A DNA stretch of 31,378 nucleotides from Bdellovibrio sp. (GTDB lineage: Bacteria; Myxococcota; SpSt-1050): assembly GCA_020725805.1 (NCBI GenBank), contig DYEF01000008.1, forward strand, positions 1 through 31,378, written 5' to 3'. Position numbers and translations under genes: made by a program. Below, one piece after another: positions 25,018-31,378 of this stretch. Under the pieces are notes generated by a model. The model saw only the letters and a list, made by a program, of their open reading frames with translations, made no database searches and had not been told where the DNA came from. The stretch's first letter is position 1. The number at the start of each line of letters is the position of its first letter.

Positions 25018-25046
25018 TTGATTTAGGCAGATGCAGGGATTAATAT
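25018..25046 (+). promoter_or_regulatory. Predicted promoter of the permease-nagZ-dockerin operon
   Basis: TTGATT (25018-25023), a 17-nt spacer and TAATAT (25041-25046) precede the dppB-like ATG by 13 nt. The 5' leader would be only a few bases, consistent with the lack of a ribosome binding site there. Moderate consensus match. Confidence 0.45.
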
Positions 25047-25059
25047 CTCTTTACCTTTT

Positions 25060-25992
25060 ATGAGAGACTATATCTTAAGGAAAATATTCATCTCGTTCCT
25101 TACTGTGCTCGGTGCAGTGAGTCTCGTCTTTTTCATCATTCATATGATACCCGGTGACCCTGTTGAGAATATGCTCGGCGAGCAGGCATTGTCGGTAGAC
25201 AAGGAGAGGATAAGGGAGGCACTGGGGCTGAACAGACCTCTTATAGAGCAGTATCTCGTCTTTCTGAAAAATGCCGCAAAGGGAGACCTCGGGGAGTCGC
25301 TTTACAGAAAAGGGACGAAGGTCTCTGAGCTGATTGCAGAGAGATTTCCGAACACTTTCATACTTGCGGTCTCTGCTATGCTTGTTGCGATATCTGTTTC
25401 CCTTATTGCCGGCATTCTTTCGGCGATCAGGCGGGGTACCATAACGGATTCGCTGATAATGGCACTCTCCGGTTTCGGGATATCTGTTCCGGCATTCTTT
25501 CTCGGTCCGCTCCTTTTGCTCGTCTTCTGCAGGTACCTCAAATGGCTTCCGCCGCCCGCATCAGCAGAGGGGATTCTGAGTCTTGTCCTCCCGTCCGTAA
25601 CACTCGGCTTTGCCCTTGCAGCATTTCTCTCGCGTCTCATAAGGTCACAGATGCTCGAAGTCCTGTCGGAGGATTATATAAGAACGGCATACGCAAAGGG
25701 ACTATCCAAAAGGGTTGTTATACTGAAACACGCACTGTCGAATATACTTGTCGTTGTAATAACCATTGCAGGTATGCAGTTCGGTTCGCTTCTGACGGGC
25801 GCAATAATAACGGAGAGGGTATTTGCCTGGCAGGGGATAGGGACACTCCTGATAGAGGCAATTACAAAGAGGGATTATCCCGTTGTTCAGGGTACGATTA
25901 TTCTGGTCTCGTTTATGTATGTTGTTATCAATCTACTTACCGATATTTTTTATGCGGTAATAGACCCGAGAATAAGATATGCAAAGGATTAA
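25060..25992 (+). CDS. DppB-like peptide ABC transporter permease
   Basis: The 310-residue inner-membrane protein has the DppB/OppB pattern: MRDYILRKIFISFLTVLGAVSLVFFIIHMIPGDP, a periplasmic loop, several transmembrane helices, and the EAA loop YIRTAYAKGLSKRVVILKHALSN that contacts the ATPase. It ends FYAVIDPRIRYAKD as usual. It forms a heterodimer with the following permease. No substrate-binding protein or ATPase gene is in the window, so substrate is open. Its neighbour nagZ suggests murein peptides, an inference. Confidence 0.94.
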   Translation: MRDYILRKIFISFLTVLGAVSLVFFIIHMIPGDPVENMLGEQALSVDKERIREALGLNRPLIEQYLVFLKNAAKGDLGESLYRKGTKVSELIAERFPNTFILAVSAMLVAISVSLIAGILSAIRRGTITDSLIMALSGFGISVPAFFLGPLLLLVFCRYLKWLPPPASAEGILSLVLPSVTLGFALAAFLSRLIRSQMLEVLSEDYIRTAYAKGLSKRVVILKHALSNILVVVITIAGMQFGSLLTGAIITERVFAWQGIGTLLIEAITKRDYPVVQGTIILVSFMYVVINLLTDIFYAVIDPRIRYAKD

Positions 25993-26785
25993 CTATATAG
26001 CAGGTATTGTCATAATAACCGCTTTTGTTTTTGCCGGCATTTTTGGTCCGTTTATGCCCGGGGTGTCGGGTGAACAACCCTCAATAGAGAACCAGCTCAG
26101 ACCTCCGTCAGGTGAGGCTTTCTTCGGGTATGACGAGAGCGGATACAATCTTTTCCACAGGATTATTGCAGGGGCACGTATCGCGCTTGTTGTAGGGCTC
26201 TTTACCACACTCATATCGGCATTTACCGGAAGTCTTATAGGGGCCGTCTCGGGATATTTTGGCGGAATTACAGACGAGATTATTATGCGGATTGTAGATA
26301 TCCTGATGTCTTTTCCCGGGATTCTGCTCTCTATCTCCATTATCGCCGTAACACAGAATCCTTCGTATGCAATGATAATATTTGCTCTCTCTATAACCTC
26401 ATGGGTCCCTTATGCGCGGCTTGTCAGGTCCCAGACGCTCTCACTTGTCAACAGGGATTTTGTAGTCGCTGCAAGGGCAATGGGGGCAGGCGATTTTTAT
26501 ATTATCAGAAGACATATCCTTCCGAACTGCTTCAACTCAATAATCGTTCAGGCGACCTTCGGTGTGGCAGCTGCCATCATTGCGGAGTCGGCCCTCTCCT
26601 TTCTGGGTATCGGACCGCAGGATTCGTCCAGCTGGGGGGCGCTTATCGATTCAGGCACACAGTACCTGCTTATCAGGTGGCATCTGGCATTTTTCCCGGG
26701 TCTCTTTCTCTTTATTACCGTTATGGGTATGAATATGTTCGGTGACGGGTTGCGGGATAAACTTGACCCCAGACTTAAAATGTAG
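25979..26785 (+). CDS. DppC-like peptide ABC transporter permease
   Basis: The 268-residue permease shows FFGYDESGYNLFHRIIAGARIAL, the DppC hallmark, and the EAA loop FVVAARAMGAGDFYIIRRHILPNC, ending FGDGLRDKLDPRLKM. It overlaps the dppB-like gene by 14 nt and has a short N-terminal cytoplasmic part. It is the partner of the preceding permease. Confidence 0.94.
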   Translation: MQRINYIAGIVIITAFVFAGIFGPFMPGVSGEQPSIENQLRPPSGEAFFGYDESGYNLFHRIIAGARIALVVGLFTTLISAFTGSLIGAVSGYFGGITDEIIMRIVDILMSFPGILLSISIIAVTQNPSYAMIIFALSITSWVPYARLVRSQTLSLVNRDFVVAARAMGAGDFYIIRRHILPNCFNSIIVQATFGVAAAIIAESALSFLGIGPQDSSSWGALIDSGTQYLLIRWHLAFFPGLFLFITVMGMNMFGDGLRDKLDPRLKM

Positions 26786-26808
26786 CAGTATAAGATTCAG
26801 GGTTGTTT

Positions 26809-27864
26809 ATGAACAGTAGCGAAAGAGCAGCATCACTTTCAATGATTGTCGGGATATCCGGGACAAAACTTCTTGAAGAGGAGAAACTTCTTCTGTCCGG
26901 GATTAGCCCTCTGGGTGTAATACTTTTTAAGCGGAATTACGAAAATCCGCAGCAGCTGAGAGAACTTACCGCTCAGATAAAGGACTGCTGCAACAGGGAT
27001 GACGTTGTTATATGTGCGGATCAGGAGGGAGGAAGGGTTCAGAGATTCGGTGAACCGTTTACTATAATTCCCTCCGCAAGGGTCATAGGCAGTACCGAGA
27101 ATGAATACCTGGCACTTGAGGTCGGAAAGATTATTGCGGCCGAACTCCTTGCCTGTGGTGTCAATATGAATCTTGCGCCCGTATGTGACATAAATACCAA
27201 TCCGCAGAACAGGGTTATCTCGGACCGCGCCTACGGAGAGACCGCGGATATTGTTATGAGGATGTCAGAGAGTGTAATGAACGGACTTTCGGAAGCCGGT
27301 GTTCTGACCTGTGCCAAGCATTTCCCCGGGCACGGAGATACCCTTCTGGATAGTCACGAGGCACTTCCAGTCTCACAAAAGAGTCTAAGTGAACTTTACT
27401 CTCTGGAACTCCTCCCCTTTATCAACATAGCCGAAAAGGGTGTGGATGCCTTTATGATGGCACATATCCTGTTCGAGAATATCGACCCCGGACTTCCTGC
27501 CTCTATGTCCCGGAAATTTATGGACCTTTTGAGAAACGAGATCGCCTTCGAAGGGGTTATTATGACTGATGATATGGAAATGAAGGCCGTTTCGAAGTTG
27601 TACAGTGTCCCTGAGGCCTGCTCTGTATCAGTGGCAAACGGTGCCGACGTGGTGCTTCTCTGTCATACCCCTGAATTTCAGAAAGATACATTTGAACGTC
27701 TGAAGAGATATTATCTTGACAATCCGCAAAAAATAGAGACAAAATTGAACCGTATGGAGAAGTTTCTTTCGGGATTGAGTAAAGAATTGCCTGATATCTC
27801 TGTTGTCGGGTGCAATAAACATAAAGATATTGTCAGAGAAGTTATGGAACTTGCAAATATTTAA
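26809..27864 (+). CDS. nagZ: Beta-N-acetylhexosaminidase NagZ (GH3)
   Basis: NagZ removes GlcNAc from anhydro-muropeptides in cell-wall recycling. The 351-residue protein has ICADQEGGRVQRF, NMNLAPVCDIN, the KHFPGHGDTLLDSH loop with the Asp181-His183 catalytic dyad, and the nucleophile in MTDDMEM (Asp254). No signal peptide is seen, so it is cytoplasmic. ATG 26809 is preferred over an in-frame TTG two codons earlier. It lies 23 nt after the permease pair, which may import its substrate. Confidence 0.95.
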   Translation: MNSSERAASLSMIVGISGTKLLEEEKLLLSGISPLGVILFKRNYENPQQLRELTAQIKDCCNRDDVVICADQEGGRVQRFGEPFTIIPSARVIGSTENEYLALEVGKIIAAELLACGVNMNLAPVCDINTNPQNRVISDRAYGETADIVMRMSESVMNGLSEAGVLTCAKHFPGHGDTLLDSHEALPVSQKSLSELYSLELLPFINIAEKGVDAFMMAHILFENIDPGLPASMSRKFMDLLRNEIAFEGVIMTDDMEMKAVSKLYSVPEACSVSVANGADVVLLCHTPEFQKDTFERLKRYYLDNPQKIETKLNRMEKFLSGLSKELPDISVVGCNKHKDIVREVMELANI

Positions 27865-27878
27865 GCAAAGGAGTTTTT

Positions 27879-29885
27879 ATGAAGAAAATTTCCTTTTTGA
27901 TTCTTTTGTTGCTGCCGTCTGTTCTCTTTGCATCCGGTCTGCCTGAGAATGCGGATGAGATGGAGTATTTTTCAGGATTGCTCAAGAACGCCTATAAGAG
28001 AATCGGAGTATATAAAAACGAGAGGCTTCTAAACTATAACAGGGTAGTCCTTCCGGTTCCGCCCGCAGCAGTGGCACAGGGTGAGGATTTCAAGATTCTC
28101 AATATGAATCTTACAATCCTTCCGGTTGTCGGGAATTCCGAAAAAGAGTCAAAACTCACGGTAAATGACCAGATACTGATAAAGGTGACGGGCACATCTC
28201 CTCTGCAAAGTGCGCTTTTTTATACAAAGTCGTATGAGAAGATTACGGCAGATTCACCGGATACGGAGATTAAATATACGGTTGAGCCGTACTTTTATGA
28301 CGAGAGCATATCGATAATTAACATAGAGTTCAAGAACCCTGTTGTTAAGGATACTGTTTTAAGAATCAATATCACAACCGAGGGAACGCCGCTCTGTGAC
28401 CCGTCTCCCTTTCTGGGACTGGTAACTTGTCAGTACAACAAGGAACTTACTTATGACCTCTCTGTCCTGCATCCTTTGCGTGCAGACGGGAAGGAAGATG
28501 CCTTTTCGTTTGATATATCGGTGATAGTGCCCAATGATTATTTCACGACAGCCTCAGGAGAGTTTGCCGGCAGCGTGGAGAACGGGGATGGCACAAAGAC
28601 AGAACTCTGGCATAACGATGTGGCACAGTTTGTTGCATTCGGTATGGCGAAATTTGACAGATATTCGACCGAATACGAAGGGCAGAACAATATCAAATAT
28701 CCTATCAGCAGTTTTGTCCTTCCGGCAAGAGCCGACAAGGCAAAGGGATTTCATCCGCTCGTAGGAAAGGCGTTGAGCTGGTATTCAAGGAAGTTTTATC
28801 CGTATCAGTTCCCCGTTATTTCCTTTAATGAGATAAGTTCAACATCGGAGGCTGCATATGCAACGCCCATGGCTCAGTTTATGCCGGCTTCCCTTATAGA
28901 TGAAGGGGCAGAGGATTATCAGGCAATCGAGACATTCGCTCACGAAGTTGCACATCAGTGGTGGGCATTTATGGTAATGGGTTCGAATTATGAATACCCG
29001 TGGATCAATGAGGGTTTTGCTGAATTCAGTTCTATGGAATTTGCCACACAGGATAATCCCCTCGCAAGGGCTTTTATGTACGGGGTATATGCATTTCTGT
29101 ATTTTTACATTGTAGAGCCCAAAGACGATGTCCCGATATGTTCCGATGATGTATTCAAGAACGATTACAATTATGTGTTGCTGACGTATTACAAGGGAGC
29201 TCTCGTCCTTGCACAGCTGCTCAATATTATGGGAGAGGATATGTACAAGGTTCTCTCGCACTACGTCTCCAGAAATCTGTTTCAGTTTTCGGATGTTGTG
29301 AGACTCAAGGAGGCTTTTAAGGTCATAACAGGAGATGATTATTCGTGGTATTTCGACAAATGGCTTTATGAAGCAGGTTATCCTGTCTATTCGGTAAAAT
29401 ATGATATCAGAAGCGATAAGGGTAAGAATTATGCAGACCTTTTTATCAGTCAGACAGCCTCGACCTACAACGAGGAGACCGGAGAAAATGTTATCTTCGA
29501 TATGCCTCTGGATATCGCATTTTATGATGATAATAAGGCGGAGATAAAGAGAATTACAGAGAGGGTAAACGGAAAGACTTTTGAAAAGAGTTACGAATTT
29601 TCCGAGAATGTCAACAGTCTTACTGTTGACCCGTCTGTAAAGATTTATCTGAAGAGACTGAGGTCGGCTCTCAAGGGAGATATTAATCTGGATATGGAAG
29701 TAGACGGAAGGGACGTTCTGGTCACCGCATATTCCTACGGATTTAACTGGTACAGCTATTTCGAGAGGGAAGGTGCACGGTTTTTGCCGAATGCCGATAT
29801 TGATATGAACGGAGTTGTTGACGATGCGGATCTGACGGCAGTGGTGGAAAATTTCGGGAAGTGTCTTCTGAGCTCCTGTAAGTAA
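27879..29885 (+). CDS. Exported M1-type metallopeptidase with C-terminal dockerin
   Basis: The 668-residue protein has a signal peptide (MKKISFLILLLLPSVLFASG), a beta-rich N-terminal domain and a zinc peptidase domain with HEVAH at 355-359 and Glu378 in NEGFAEF (HExxH-x18-E, the M1 pattern). YYKGALVL follows, as in M1. The usual G-x-M-E-N exopeptidase motif is not evident. Residues 600-668 carry a type I dockerin-like pair of calcium loops: DINLDMEVDGRD (601-612) and DIDMNGVVDDAD (640-651), both with ligands at positions 1, 3, 5, 9 and 12. An AAAGGAG site precedes the ATG. The adjacent gene encodes a candidate cohesin. Confidence 0.92.
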   Translation: MKKISFLILLLLPSVLFASGLPENADEMEYFSGLLKNAYKRIGVYKNERLLNYNRVVLPVPPAAVAQGEDFKILNMNLTILPVVGNSEKESKLTVNDQILIKVTGTSPLQSALFYTKSYEKITADSPDTEIKYTVEPYFYDESISIINIEFKNPVVKDTVLRINITTEGTPLCDPSPFLGLVTCQYNKELTYDLSVLHPLRADGKEDAFSFDISVIVPNDYFTTASGEFAGSVENGDGTKTELWHNDVAQFVAFGMAKFDRYSTEYEGQNNIKYPISSFVLPARADKAKGFHPLVGKALSWYSRKFYPYQFPVISFNEISSTSEAAYATPMAQFMPASLIDEGAEDYQAIETFAHEVAHQWWAFMVMGSNYEYPWINEGFAEFSSMEFATQDNPLARAFMYGVYAFLYFYIVEPKDDVPICSDDVFKNDYNYVLLTYYKGALVLAQLLNIMGEDMYKVLSHYVSRNLFQFSDVVRLKEAFKVITGDDYSWYFDKWLYEAGYPVYSVKYDIRSDKGKNYADLFISQTASTYNEETGENVIFDMPLDIAFYDDNKAEIKRITERVNGKTFEKSYEFSENVNSLTVDPSVKIYLKRLRSALKGDINLDMEVDGRDVLVTAYSYGFNWYSYFEREGARFLPNADIDMNGVVDDADLTAVVENFGKCLLSSCK

Positions 29886-29896
29886 CGGAGGTTAAT

Positions 29897-30544
29897 ATGA
29901 ATAACAAGGTTATTGTGTTTGTAATACTGGCAGCATTAATTGCTGGTTGTGATGCAAGAAATATTCAGTCTGTTGAGAGTTTTGATATGAGGGATATACA
30001 GATACTGAAAGATAATGGCTCTGCAACGGATGATGTTGTTCAGTCAGATGTGTCCGGAGATACGTCAGATGTGTACGAACCGCCATTAAAACTGATATTC
30101 GAGGCGGACAATCAGAGACCGGTATTCGGAGAGGTAGCACTGGTTCCGTCAATGGCAGACGACAAGATTATGGTAGTCGATATGCTGCTCGGCGGCGATG
30201 ACAATATGAAACTCTCCTTTTACGGGTTTTATTACAGGCTGAGTTTCCCTGAGGATGTTCTTGAGGTCGAGACAATAAGTGTACACCCTGAAATACCGGT
30301 GGGGAAAATAAACAAATTCACAATCAGGAAGGGAGAGATTATTGGAGTAATTACCAATAAGGGTGAATCGGAGATGCTCTCGCTCGGGTGCAAGAAACCT
30401 CTTATTTCGGTCAGATTCAGAATCAAGATGATCAAGGCCGGAAGAATAGATATTATTACTTCAAAGACAGGTATTCTGGATGATAAACTAAAGCCTGTTG
30501 TAAATAACTATTTTGGCGGCAAACTGTCTATAATTCAGAAGTAG
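29897..30544 (+). CDS. Lipoprotein with cohesin-like domain
   Basis: The 215-residue protein has a lipoprotein signal (VILAALIAGC, Cys18), an acidic linker rich in Asp, Ser and Val (SDVSGDTSDVYEP), and a beta-sandwich domain from about residue 70. The domain shows features of cohesins: SFYGFYYRLSFPEDVLEVETISVHPE, a middle stretch ending GEIIGVIT, then PLISVRFRI and a final strand GGKLSII. Cohesins bind dockerins, and the gene directly before ends in one. A GGAGG site lies 5 nt from the ATG. The cohesin call is by pattern only; a related beta-sandwich of other function is possible. Confidence 0.75.
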   Translation: MNNKVIVFVILAALIAGCDARNIQSVESFDMRDIQILKDNGSATDDVVQSDVSGDTSDVYEPPLKLIFEADNQRPVFGEVALVPSMADDKIMVVDMLLGGDDNMKLSFYGFYYRLSFPEDVLEVETISVHPEIPVGKINKFTIRKGEIIGVITNKGESEMLSLGCKKPLISVRFRIKMIKAGRIDIITSKTGILDDKLKPVVNNYFGGKLSIIQK

Positions 30545-30556
30545 GGAGGATTTTTG

Positions 30557-31120
30557 ATGAAAAGGACACTGTGTTTTATTGTCATCTTTTCTGTGTTTAT
30601 CTTTTCCTGTCGCATCAGAAGTATAGAACCCGAAGATTATAAACCACAGATTGAAGGGCACTTAAGCCCGAAGGAAGTAAAGGAGATTATTGAATATAAA
30701 TTTTCGAAGGCAGGAATCAAGCTCGCTCCGTTTGTAACTCTCAATCTGAGAGGAATTAAAATAAGGACTGACGGATATGATTCCAATCTGAATGTAGGGT
30801 ATGTATATCTTATTGAACCACCGGAGAATATGAAATTTACTGAAGAGTATCAGAGACCTCTTACCAAGTCAGAAATGGATGAACTTGAAAGGCTCAGAAA
30901 GACAGAAGGATATTATATTCTTTTCATAAACGAGGGACCAAAAGAAAAAGTTGAGGCAGCTGCCGACGAGTTTCTGCAGTTGCTTTACAGTAAAAATGTT
31001 CTGCTAAAATATAAGGCTCCGGAACCCGAAAAGGAATCTGTTGAGAAAACAAAAGAGAAATCTGAGAATAAATCTGAAGATAAACCCGCGGATAGCAAAG
31101 AAGAAGATAAAGCAGAATGA
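30557..31120 (+). CDS. Lipoprotein with charged C-terminal tail
   Basis: The 187-residue protein has the lipobox signal MKRTLCFIVIFSVFIFSC (Cys18), a compact alpha/beta domain (HLSPKEVKEIIEYKFSKAGIKLAP, then YILFINEGPKEKVEAAADEFLQLLYSKN) and a Lys/Glu-rich disordered tail from about residue 150. ATG 30557 follows GGGAGG. It is the last gene of the envelope operon. No family recognised. Confidence 0.82.
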   Translation: MKRTLCFIVIFSVFIFSCRIRSIEPEDYKPQIEGHLSPKEVKEIIEYKFSKAGIKLAPFVTLNLRGIKIRTDGYDSNLNVGYVYLIEPPENMKFTEEYQRPLTKSEMDELERLRKTEGYYILFINEGPKEKVEAAADEFLQLLYSKNVLLKYKAPEPEKESVEKTKEKSENKSEDKPADSKEEDKAE

Positions 31121-31125
31121 CGAAG

Positions 31126-31199
31126 GGCACTTAAGTGCCAGGCATCATGTGGCTGGTGTTGTGTCTGGTGCCAGGCATAATGGGTAGTTATGGGTAGTT
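31126..31199. repeat. REP-like palindrome with direct repeats
   Basis: GGCACTTAAGTGCC (31126-31139) is a perfect 14-bp palindrome 5 nt after the last stop. It is followed by GTGCCAGGCAT twice (31135-31145 and 31168-31178) and by ATGGGTAGTT twice in tandem (31180-31199). Such clusters resemble REP elements moved by RAYT transposases. No T-run makes it a standard terminator. Confidence 0.7.
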
Positions 31200-31228
31200 T
31201 TGGTGTGTTTTCGGTCTTTTTCAGCCTC

Positions 31229-31376
31229 ATCCAATATAGGTTTTCCTGAATCCCGGCCTTAAGATTATCTCCTTATCACCTTTTATCCGGTCTTTTCTCT
31301 ATCCTGTATGAATTATTTTATACTTCTCCCCATAATATCCCGGAAATTTCCCTCTTCTGATTACACCTCCCCCCAA
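31229..31376 (-). pseudogene. Possible 3' end of a leftward gene entering at the right edge
   Basis: One minus-strand frame is open from 31376 to a TAG at 31301-31299, with a protein-like sequence (GGGVIRRGKFPGYYGEKYKI). The same frame then stays open for 23 more codons (GDKEIILRPGFRKTYIG) to a TGA at 31229-31227. This could be a gene end with an in-frame stop or chance. The rest of 31200-31378 shows nothing recognisable. Confidence 0.2.
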
Positions 31377-31378
31377 AG

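Noticed and set aside
28839-29261. 140-codon frame antisense to the peptidase domain
   Set aside because: It overlaps the zinc-site region of a convincing gene and has no independent support.

Overview
The window looks like chromosomal DNA of an uncultured Gram-negative bacterium. The evidence is several lipoproteins with lipobox signals, a TolC-like outer-membrane protein, NagZ, and a run of secreted PEGA/TPR proteins. The Asp/Ser/Thr/Val-rich lipoprotein linker, the Cys-rich 'DCREGLVC' motif and the PEGA paralogues recall Myxococcota and other delta-type lineages. That placement is an impression, not a phylogeny. Host genes are close to half G+C and use many AGG/AGA codons.

Positions 1-9434 hold a type I-B CRISPR-Cas locus on the minus strand. 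Its order is cas6, cas8b (Cst1, CXXC-CXXC type), cas7 (Cst2/DevR), cas5, cas3, a YecA/SEC-C gene, cas4, cas1, cas2, leader, then a CRISPR array cut by the left window edge. Two points stand out. A strong ribosome binding site inside cas8b precedes an ATG that would make a separate 99-residue C-terminal product, as expected for the Cas11b small subunit. The locus is also a compositional mosaic: cas8-cas7-cas5-cas3-YecA is clearly more AT-rich than cas6 or cas4-cas1-cas2. This suggests that the interference module was exchanged, bringing the YecA-like gene with it.

Positions 9435-14833 hold a five-gene minus-strand operon of exported proteins: a HEAT-like protein, a coiled-coil protein and three tandem paralogues with signal peptide, helical repeats, PEGA domain and C-terminal membrane segment. 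It ends at a seven-copy 9-bp tandem repeat with a 27-bp higher-order period, just upstream of the cas promoter.

Positions 15055-21726 hold a tightly overlapping plus-strand housekeeping operon: a bifunctional (p)ppGpp synthetase/hydrolase, RidA, a membrane-anchored TPR protein, a radical SAM protein, a glycosyltransferase, TatD and a TcdA-like E1 enzyme. A convergent minus-strand operon (HemW, a lipoprotein, a TolC-like protein) occupies 21730-24844.

Positions 25060-31120 hold a plus-strand envelope operon: DppB- and DppC-like permeases, NagZ, an exported M1-type metallopeptidase with a C-terminal dockerin, a lipoprotein with a cohesin-like domain, and a last lipoprotein with a charged tail. 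The adjacent dockerin enzyme and cohesin-like lipoprotein suggest a two-gene cell-surface docking system that would hold a peptidase on a membrane-anchored receptor outside any cellulosome. I consider this the best candidate for an undescribed system here. The divergent region at 24845-25059 contains a long nested inverted repeat. The right edge holds a palindrome with short direct repeats that look like a REP-type element.
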